This document shows positions 57,403 through 64,000 of a stretch of DNA of 64,000 bases, piece by piece. The translations under genes were made by a program, and so were the position numbers. The stretch is from assembly GCF_900102745.1 (NCBI RefSeq), contig NZ_FMZF01000001.1, positions 248,001-312,000 on the forward strand. Reading direction: 5' to 3'. This stretch comes from Geodermatophilus telluris (GTDB taxonomy: Bacteria; Actinomycetota; Actinomycetes; Mycobacteriales; Geodermatophilaceae). The first letter of the stretch is position 1, and each line of letters begins with the position of its first letter. Under the pieces are notes generated by a model. That model did no database searches, was not told the DNA's origin, and worked only from the letters and a program-made list of their open reading frames with translations.

Positions 57403-60400
57403 TCAGCCGAGCTCGTCGTCCGGCGGCGGGGGCAGCTCGTCGTCCGGGGGCTCCTCGGGCAGGTCCTCGCCGGTGACCAGCGCGAGCAGGCCGGCCTCGT
57501 CGAGCAGGTCGACCGGCCGCACGGTGACGCCGGCGGCGACGTGGTGGAAGCCGGCGCTCACCCGCTCGACCGGGACGCCGGCCAGCCGCGACCAGCCCAG
57601 CCGGTAGGCGGCCAGCTGCACCGCGGCGGCGGCCAGCTCGGCTCCCGACGGCGGCGCGCCGGTCTTCCAGTCGACCACCTCGAAGCCGCCCTCGGCGTCA
57701 CCGAAGACGGCGTCGATGCGGCCGCGCAGCGTCAGCGGGCCCAGCGGCGTCTCGAAGGGCACCTCCACCTCGACCGGCTGCCGGTCGGCCCACCCGCTCG
57801 CGAGGAACGCCTCCTGCAGGGCCGACAGCGCGCTGTCGGGCGCGGCGCCCTCGTCGCCGGAACCGGGCAGCTCGTCGAGGTCGAGCAGCCGGGAGGCGCC
57901 GAAGCGCTCCTCCAGCCAGGCGTGGAAGGCGGTGCCGCGGCGGGCCAGCGGCGCCGGCGCCGACGGCATCGGCCGGCGCAGCCGGCGGGCCAGCCCGGCC
58001 GGGTCGCGGCGCAGCGCCACCAGCTCCGACACCGACAGGTGGCTGGGCAGCGGCACCTCGACCGACGGCCGGGCGGTCCGCCGGCGCTCGCGCAGCAGCA
58101 GGTCGGCGTCGCGCACCCACTGCTCGACCACCGGGTCGGCGGTGCCGAGGGCGGCGTCGGGGTCCAGCGGGTGCGCCGCGGACCCCGCCACCAGCTCGGC
58201 GGCGGCGGCGAGCGCCCGGCGCCGCGGCGCGGACAGCGGGTCGGCCGGCCACACCCCCACCGGCCACTCCTCCAGCGCCGGGTTGGTCGCGCCCTCCTCC
58301 GGCCGCTCGGCCCAGGCGACGACGGTGCCGGCGCCGGCGGTGCACGCCCGGCGGACGGTGTCGAGCAGCACCGAGGGCCCGTTGGGCCGCACGCCCTCCC
58401 GCCACCAGCTGCCCGAGCAGACCAGCAGGTGCTTGGCGCGGGTCACCGCGACGTAGCCCAGCCGGATCTCCTCGCCCTCGCCGAAGCCCTTCCACTCCTC
58501 GACGTAGTCCTCCAGCGCGGCCCGCACCGCCGCCTGGTCGCCGGAGCCGGGCACCGGCAGGCGCAGCTGCGGCAGCTCGGCACGGTCGGTGGTGCGCAGG
58601 TCGACCGGCACGGCACCCGGGTCCTTCACCCACGAGTCGGCGGTGTCGGTGCGCGCGGGGAACTGGTCGGCGGTCATGCCGGGCACCGCGACGACGTCCC
58701 ACTCCAGGCCCTTGGCCGAGTGGCCGGTGAGCAGCTGGATCGACTCCGGGTCGACCGCCACCTCTCCCGGCTCCAGCCCGCGCTCGCGCTCCTCGGCGTC
58801 GCGCAGGTAGCCGAGGAACGCCGGCAGGGAGGGCAGCTCGGCGAGCTCGGTGAACTCCGCGGCGACGGCGTGCAGCGCATCGAGGTGCGCCCGCGCGGCA
58901 CCCGGGCTGACCCCGGGCGCGCTGGCCAGCTCGGTCTCCAGGCCCAGCGTGCGGGCGACCTCGTCGACGAGGTCGGGCAGCGCGTCGCCCAGCCGGCCGC
59001 GCAGCTGCGCCAGCTCCGCGGCCAGCTGCCGCAGCCGCCGGTACGCCACGGTCGAGTACGCCGACGGGTCGCCGAGGTCGTCGAGCGCCTCCACGATGCT
59101 GCCGCGCTCGGACGGGCGGGCCGCCGGGTCGTCGTCGTCCTCGCGGGCGGACCGGCGCGAGCGCACCAGCGCCCGGGCGCGGGACTCCAGCGCGGCGAGG
59201 TCGCGGGGACCGATCCGCCACCGGGCGCCGGTGAGCAGCCGGCCCAGCGCGTCGCCCGCCGCCGGGTCGACCAGCACGGTGAGCGTGGCGACGACGTCGG
59301 AGACCTCGGGCACCTCCAGCAGCCCGCCCAGCCCGACGACGGTCACCGGCAGCCCGCGGGCGCGCAGGGCCGCGGCGATGCCGGGCAGCTGGCGGCGGGT
59401 GCGGACCAGCACCGCGGTGGTGGGTGGGCGCCCGTCGGGGCGCGGCGGCAGCGCCGGGTCCTCGCCGCGCCAGCAGGCGGCCAGCCGGTCGGCCAGCGCC
59501 TCGGTCTCCTCGGCCACCGTCGCGTACAGGCCGGCGGTGACCAGCCCGCGCCCGGCGGTCGGCGCGGGCGTCAGGTCGGGCAGCGGCACGTCGGGCGCCG
59601 GCAGCAGGCCCGCGACGGCGTTGGCCACCCGGAGCACCGCGGCGTCGTTGCGCCAGCTCGTGGCGAGGGTCAGCCGGCGGGCCTCGCGGCCGCGGACGCC
59701 GGGGAAGGTGCGGGCGAAGCGCTCGATGGTGCCGGCCGAGGCGCCGCGCCAGCCGTAGATCGACTGCCGCGGGTCGCCGACGGCGAGCACGGCGTGCCCG
59801 CTGGCGCGGCCGAACAGCGCCTCCAGCATCCGCAGCTGCCCCACGCTGGTGTCCTGGTACTCGTCGAGCAGCACGACCTGCCAGCGGGCGCGCTCGCGGC
59901 GGCCCACCTCGGGCGCGGTGACGGCGACCTTCGCGGCCAGCGCCACCTGGTCGGAGTGGTCGATGGCCCCGGCGGCCCGCTTGCGCGCCTCGAACGCCGC
60001 CACCAGCGGCAGCAGCGCCACCCGGGCGCGCTGCCGGGCCAGCATCTCCAGCACCGGGGCGTACGGGCCGCGCTTGCGCGGGGCGTCGGGGTAGCCGGCG
60101 ATCCGCGCCTCCAGCTGCGCGGTCCACTCCCGCAGCCGCTCTGGGGCGATGTCGTGCTCGCCCAGCTCACCGGCCAGCGCGAGGACGTCCTCGACGGTGG
60201 TCAGCGGGGTGAGCGGGACGTCGTCCATGTCGCCGGTCCAGCCCGACACGACCGCCGCCGCCTGCCCCCAGCACATCGCCGGGCCGAGCACCCCGGCGCC
60301 GGGCTCGACGCCGATGCGCAGGCCGTGCTCGCTGACCAGCGACGCGGCGTAGCCGTGGTAGGTCGACACCGTCGGCACCGCCACGGCCAGCCGCTCGCGC

Positions 60401-60795
60401 AGCTGCGGGTCGGTCTCCGGGTGGCGGGCCAGCGCGGCGAGCCGGATGCGGATGCGCTCGTTGAGCTCGCCGGCGGCCTTGCGGGTGAAGGTCAGCCCGA
60501 GGATCGCGTCGGGGGCCACCAGCTCGTTGGCCACCAGCCAGCAGACGCGGGCGGCCATCGTCTCGGTCTTGCCCGAGCCGGCCCCGGCGACGACGACCAG
60601 CGGCCGGTCGGCCGGCGCGGAGACCACCCCGGCCTGCTCGTCGGAGGGCGCGTGGGCCAGCCCGCACCGCCGGGCGACCTCGGCCGGGGTGAGCAGCCGC
60701 CGCGGGCGCTCCGGCTCGGGGGCCGCCCCGAACAGCGCGTCGTCGTCGTCGAAGGAGAGCTGCTCCTCCGGGGGCGCCGGCGTCCGTCGGGTCAC
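57403..60795 (-). CDS. adnB: AdnB helicase-nuclease subunit
   Basis: A 1130-residue UvrD-like helicase with a C-terminal RecB-family nuclease, the AdnB subunit of the actinobacterial double-strand-break resection motor. Walker A is VVAGAGSGKTET, motif II VLLDEYQDTS, motif III GDPRQSIYGWRG, motif VI YVAVTRAKHLL; the nuclease core is FEVVDWKTG with upstream GRIDAVFGD. The frame continues upstream through adnA, but GTG 60795 overlapping the adnA stop as GTGA is the natural start. Length is near that of mycobacterial AdnB. Confidence 0.94.
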   Translation of the reverse strand: MTRRTPAPPEEQLSFDDDDALFGAAPEPERPRRLLTPAEVARRCGLAHAPSDEQAGVVSAPADRPLVVVAGAGSGKTETMAARVCWLVANELVAPDAILGLTFTRKAAGELNERIRIRLAALARHPETDPQLRERLAVAVPTVSTYHGYAASLVSEHGLRIGVEPGAGVLGPAMCWGQAAAVVSGWTGDMDDVPLTPLTTVEDVLALAGELGEHDIAPERLREWTAQLEARIAGYPDAPRKRGPYAPVLEMLARQRARVALLPLVAAFEARKRAAGAIDHSDQVALAAKVAVTAPEVGRRERARWQVVLLDEYQDTSVGQLRMLEALFGRASGHAVLAVGDPRQSIYGWRGASAGTIERFARTFPGVRGREARRLTLATSWRNDAAVLRVANAVAGLLPAPDVPLPDLTPAPTAGRGLVTAGLYATVAEETEALADRLAACWRGEDPALPPRPDGRPPTTAVLVRTRRQLPGIAAALRARGLPVTVVGLGGLLEVPEVSDVVATLTVLVDPAAGDALGRLLTGARWRIGPRDLAALESRARALVRSRRSAREDDDDPAARPSERGSIVEALDDLGDPSAYSTVAYRRLRQLAAELAQLRGRLGDALPDLVDEVARTLGLETELASAPGVSPGAARAHLDALHAVAAEFTELAELPSLPAFLGYLRDAEERERGLEPGEVAVDPESIQLLTGHSAKGLEWDVVAVPGMTADQFPARTDTADSWVKDPGAVPVDLRTTDRAELPQLRLPVPGSGDQAAVRAALEDYVEEWKGFGEGEEIRLGYVAVTRAKHLLVCSGSWWREGVRPNGPSVLLDTVRRACTAGAGTVVAWAERPEEGATNPALEEWPVGVWPADPLSAPRRRALAAAAELVAGSAAHPLDPDAALGTADPVVEQWVRDADLLLRERRRTARPSVEVPLPSHLSVSELVALRRDPAGLARRLRRPMPSAPAPLARRGTAFHAWLEERFGASRLLDLDELPGSGDEGAAPDSALSALQEAFLASGWADRQPVEVEVPFETPLGPLTLRGRIDAVFGDAEGGFEVVDWKTGAPPSGAELAAAAVQLAAYRLGWSRLAGVPVERVSAGFHHVAAGVTVRPVDLLDEAGLLALVTGEDLPEEPPDDELPPPPDDELG

Positions 60796-63700
60796 GCGGT
60801 GACCTGCCGGCCGCGCTCGCTCAGCGGGCAGCTGCGCCGGGCCGGGCAGCGCTGGCAGTGGCTGCCGCTGCGCACCTCGAAGGTGGCCGCGCCCATGCCC
60901 TCGCCGACCTCGGCGACCAGCTCCCCGGCCCAGGTCTCCCCCGCCGGCACCCCGTCGGGCAGCGGGTCCTGCGCCTGCTCCTTGGCCTTCGAGCCGGTGC
61001 CGACCTGCAGCAGCGCCGCGCCACCGGGCTCGCTGCCGTGCTCGCCGAACGCGCCGGCGGCCACGGCCACCTGGTAGGCGGCCAGCTGCCCGTGGGTCTC
61101 GACGTCCCTGGCGTGCGTGCGGCCGGTCTTGAGGTCGACGACGACCAGCCGGCCCTGCCCGTCCCGCTCGAGCCGGTCGACCTGGCCGCGGATGCGGGCC
61201 CGCCCCACGGTGACGTCGAAGTCGGCCTCGGCGGCGACCAGCTCCCGGCGGTTGGCGGCGTGCCAGCGCAGGAACCGGTCGAGCATGTCGCGGGCGGCCA
61301 CCCGCTGCCGCTGGTCGGCCCAGCCCGGCCCCAGGTCGAGCGCGTCGAGCTCGGCGGCCAGCGCCGCCGGGGCCTGCGCCGGGGGCAGCCCCTCGGCCAC
61401 CTGCTGCGCGACGGCGTGCACCGCGGTGCCGACCGTGCGGGTCGCGTCGGGCGCGGCCTCCGCGCCGACCGCCCCCAGCACCCAGCGCAGCGGGCAGCGC
61501 TGGAAGGTCTCGATCGCCGAGGGCCGCACCCGCACCGGGTCGTCCTCGGGCACCAGCGGGGCGTCGTCGGACAGCGGCGCCAGCCCCCACCAGTCGGCCG
61601 GCGCGGCGCCGGGGACGCCCTCGTCGGCCAGCCGGCGCAGCACGGCGGCGGCCGCCGAGCGGCGGGCCGGCTCGGTCTGCGGGTCGCTGACCGCCCGGCG
61701 CAGCTCGGCGACGAGCGCGGGCAGCCGCAGCGAGCGCGGCAGCGGGGTCAGCGGGCGCCCCTCGTCGGGCGGGGGGACGACGAGGTCGAGGAACCGCGAG
61801 GCGGTGGCCCCGGCGTCGGGACCGTCGAGCGCGCCCTGCACCGCGGTGACCACCAGCCGGCGGCGGGCCCGGGTGCAGGCGACGTAGAACAGCCGCCGCT
61901 CCTCGGCCAGCATCTGGGTGCGCCGGTCGACGACGGTGCCGTCGATGCCGGCGACCCGCTCCACCAGGAGCTCGCTGCCCAGCAGCGTCCCGCGGTCGCG
62001 CAGGTCCGGCCAGATCCCCTCCTGCACGCCGGCCACGCAGACGAGGTCCCACTCCAGGCCCTTGGACGCGTGCGCGGTGAGCAGCCGCACCGCCTCCGGC
62101 GCGCCGTCGCGGACCGCCCCGGAGAGCCCGGGCAGCTCCTGTGCCGAGAGGTGCTCGACGAACGCGCCGACGGTGGCCGACGGCAACCGGTCGACGAAGC
62201 CGGCGGCGGCGTCGAACAGCGCGACGACGGCGTCGAGGTCGCGGTCGGCCACCGCCCCCGCGGCCCCGCCGGCCGCGCTGGCACGGGCCCACCGGGACGC
62301 CAGCCCGCTGCGCTGCCACATCGCCCACAGCACGTCCTCGGCCGACCCGTCGCGCGCCAGCGCCACCCGCCCGGCGGCGAGCACGGCGGCCACCCGCCGG
62401 GCCGGCCGGGCGACCGGCTCGGGCAGCGCCTCGAGCAGCGGCTCGTCGGCCAGCGCCGTGGCCAGCGGCGCCCCGCGCTCGTCGGCGTCGACGCCGCGCT
62501 CGGCCTGCGCGATGCGCACCGCCCGCCGCAGCCGGCGCAGGTCGAGGACGGTGGCGCCGCCCAGCGGCGAGGCCAGCAGCGCCTCCGCGCCGGGCTCGTC
62601 GAGGGTCAGCGCCCCGGGCTCGGTGCCGGGGTGCGGCAGCAGGGCGGTGAGCGCGGCGAGGAACGGCGCGACGGCGGGCTGGGCGGCCAGCGGGACGTCG
62701 TCGGCGGACACCTCGACCGGCACCCCGGCCGAGGTCAGGGCGCGGCGCAGCGGGGCGATGGCGAGCGCGGTGCGCACCACCACGGCCATCCCCGACCACG
62801 GGACGCCGTCGACCAGGTGGGCGCGGCGCAGCACGTCGGCGACGTAGGCGGCCTCCACCGCCGCCGACCCGAACACGTGCACCTCCGCGGCGCCCTCCTC
62901 GGCCCCGGGCACCGCCTGCAGCCGGCGGTGCTCCCAGGGACCGGGCAGCGCCTCGGCGACCCGGCGGCTCACCGCGAGCAGGCCGGGCCCCGACCGGCGG
63001 CACACCCCGAGCGAGAGCCGCCGCGCGGGCCGGCCGTCGACGGTGCGGAACCGCTCGGGGAACTCGACGATGCCGCGCGGCTCGGCACCGCGGAAGGCGT
63101 AGACCGACTGGTCGGGGTCGCCGACGACGACCAGGTCCCCGCCGCCGCCGGCGAGCAGCTCGAGCAGCTCCACCTGCGCGGGGTCGGTGTCCTGGTACTC
63201 GTCGACGAACAGCCAGCGGGCGCGCTCGCGCTCGTGGCGCAGCAGCTCGGGGTCGTCCTCCAGCTCGGCGATCGCGGCGCGGACCAGCTCGGCGGGGTCG
63301 TAGCCCGAGGCGTCGCCGCCGCCGGCCGTGGAGAAGGCGGTGACCGCCTCGTACTGCTCCTGGAACGCCGCCACGTGCCCCCACGCCTCGGTGCCGGTCT
63401 CCCGGCCCCAGGCGGCCAGCAGCTCCGGGTCGACGCCGCGCTCGGTGGCGCGCAGCAGCAGGTCGCGCAGCTCGCCGCGGAAACCGGCGGTGCCCAGCGC
63501 GGGCAGCAGCGACGCCGGCCACCGCACCGCGCCCTCCCCGGCGAGGTCGCCGCGGAGCAGCTCGGCGACGAGCGCGTCCTGCTCGGCGGCGGTGAGCAGG
63601 CGGGGCGGGGCCTCGCCGCGCAGCAGCGCCGCCCGCCGCAGGACGCCGTAGGCGTAGGAGTGGAAGGTGCGGGCCAGGGGCTCGCGGATGGTGCGCGCCA

Positions 63701-63980
63701 CCCGGGCCGTGATGCGCGTGCGCAGCTCCGCGGCCGCTCGGCGGCTGAAGGTCAGGACCAGCAGCTGCTCGGGGTCGGCGCCGCGGTCGATGCGCGCGGC
63801 GACGGCCTCGACGATCGTCGTCGTCTTGCCGGTGCCGGGGCCGGCCAGCACCAGCAGCGGGCCGCCGGGGTGCTCGACGACGGCCTGCTGCGTGGGGTCG
63901 AGCCGGGGTGGCCGCACGGGCGCCGGCCCCGGCTGCACGAGCCGGTAGACCGGCGCCGCCTCGTCCCCCCGCACTGCCAC
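60792..63980 (-). CDS. adnA: AdnA helicase-nuclease subunit
   Basis: A 1062-residue partner of AdnB. Walker A is VLAGPGTGKTTT, motif II FVDEYQDTDP, motif III GDPDQSVYAFRGA and motif VI YVACTRARRRL. The RecB-type nuclease motif is VVVDLKTGRT with GQVDRLERD before it. Four cysteines (FQRCPLRW and CQRCPARRSC, pattern C...C-x2-C-x5-C) suggest an iron-sulfur cluster as in AddB-type nucleases. GTG 63980 is near the window end; a second GTG lies two codons later. The upstream promoter is outside the window or in the last 20 bases. Confidence 0.94.
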   Translation of the reverse strand: MAVRGDEAAPVYRLVQPGPAPVRPPRLDPTQQAVVEHPGGPLLVLAGPGTGKTTTIVEAVAARIDRGADPEQLLVLTFSRRAAAELRTRITARVARTIREPLARTFHSYAYGVLRRAALLRGEAPPRLLTAAEQDALVAELLRGDLAGEGAVRWPASLLPALGTAGFRGELRDLLLRATERGVDPELLAAWGRETGTEAWGHVAAFQEQYEAVTAFSTAGGGDASGYDPAELVRAAIAELEDDPELLRHERERARWLFVDEYQDTDPAQVELLELLAGGGGDLVVVGDPDQSVYAFRGAEPRGIVEFPERFRTVDGRPARRLSLGVCRRSGPGLLAVSRRVAEALPGPWEHRRLQAVPGAEEGAAEVHVFGSAAVEAAYVADVLRRAHLVDGVPWSGMAVVVRTALAIAPLRRALTSAGVPVEVSADDVPLAAQPAVAPFLAALTALLPHPGTEPGALTLDEPGAEALLASPLGGATVLDLRRLRRAVRIAQAERGVDADERGAPLATALADEPLLEALPEPVARPARRVAAVLAAGRVALARDGSAEDVLWAMWQRSGLASRWARASAAGGAAGAVADRDLDAVVALFDAAAGFVDRLPSATVGAFVEHLSAQELPGLSGAVRDGAPEAVRLLTAHASKGLEWDLVCVAGVQEGIWPDLRDRGTLLGSELLVERVAGIDGTVVDRRTQMLAEERRLFYVACTRARRRLVVTAVQGALDGPDAGATASRFLDLVVPPPDEGRPLTPLPRSLRLPALVAELRRAVSDPQTEPARRSAAAAVLRRLADEGVPGAAPADWWGLAPLSDDAPLVPEDDPVRVRPSAIETFQRCPLRWVLGAVGAEAAPDATRTVGTAVHAVAQQVAEGLPPAQAPAALAAELDALDLGPGWADQRQRVAARDMLDRFLRWHAANRRELVAAEADFDVTVGRARIRGQVDRLERDGQGRLVVVDLKTGRTHARDVETHGQLAAYQVAVAAGAFGEHGSEPGGAALLQVGTGSKAKEQAQDPLPDGVPAGETWAGELVAEVGEGMGAATFEVRSGSHCQRCPARRSCPLSERGRQVTA

Positions 63981-64000
63981 CCTCCGATGACACCACGACC

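Noticed and set aside
57325-61077. 1250-residue plus-strand frame opposite adnB
   Set aside because: Low-complexity composition and no motifs; antisense to an intact adnB. It is a shadow.
57403-63996. A single 2197-residue open frame spanning two helicases
   Set aside because: adnA and adnB are separate genes. The adnA frame (60792-63980) is the true coding frame there, and adnB begins at GTG 60795 overlapping its stop. The long open frame is a product of high GC content.

Overview
This is a very GC-rich chromosomal window from an actinobacterium (Actinomycetota). The diagnostic genes are whiB1 and whiB7, the sigR/rsrA thiol-stress pair, a mycoredoxin, adnAB (the actinobacterial RecBCD replacement), a 24-residue bL37 ribosomal protein gene, UPF0182, and the PdtaS-type kinase. 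GTG starts and 4-base ATGA/GTGA gene overlaps are common. Gene content and several small hypotheticals make me think of the Geodermatophilaceae (Blastococcus/Geodermatophilus/Modestobacter). That family assignment is inference from memory, not a computed placement. No transposase, integrase, phage gene, rRNA or CRISPR array is visible.

Layout. Positions 1-17000 hold a conserved core: membrane protein, diacylglycerol-kinase-like protein, whiB1, pdtaS, a small biotin carrier, bL37, rsrA-sigR, ybaK, an SRAP protein, aroA and rsgA. From memory this gene set matches the Mycobacterium tuberculosis Rv3217c-Rv3228 neighbourhood. It is interrupted here by a wax-ester-synthase-like acyltransferase/lipase pair, a degenerate biotin carboxylase, a spermidine-synthase-like membrane protein and an aldehyde dehydrogenase. 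Positions 17000-34600 are more variable: hisN, a four-gene minus-strand operon (aldo/keto reductase, hydrolase, XdhC-like, xylulokinase-like), the cbs-metB transsulfuration operon, a cytochrome P450-ferredoxin pair, and a block between two nearly identical initiator tRNA genes carrying a hemerythrin protein, a penicillin-binding/beta-lactamase-fold lipoprotein operon and a NarL-type two-component system. Positions 34600-64000 are a second conserved core: UPF0182, a Lon-like PDZ protease, a zincin-like protein, YgjP-like peptidase, ThiF-like protein, ABC1 kinase, whiB7, uvrD2, mycoredoxin, NudC, two M16 peptidases and adnB-adnA. It recalls Rv3193c-Rv3202c of M. tuberculosis.

How the genes work together. 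Redox control is a recurring theme: sigR-rsrA has an upstream GGAAT-N19-GTT element, and the mycoredoxin gene has a GGAAG-N18-GTT element, so both may belong to one SigR regulon. whiB7 has a full attenuator-type leader: an AT-rich activator site beside a -35/-10 pair, a 115-codon upstream ORF with a strong ribosome binding site, then an intrinsic terminator before whiB7. DNA repair is represented by UvrD2, AdnAB and SRAP. Sulfur, shikimate and histidine biosynthesis are each represented by one or two enzymes.

The most unusual items are proteins that look like enzymes with the catalytic core removed: a biotin carboxylase lacking its ATP-grasp centre, beside a stand-alone biotin carrier; a uridine-kinase-like protein without a P-loop; and a NudC without its zinc cysteines. 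There are also several families of palindromic intergenic repeats, and three candidate CTG start codons. All database-type comparisons here are from memory; nothing was searched.
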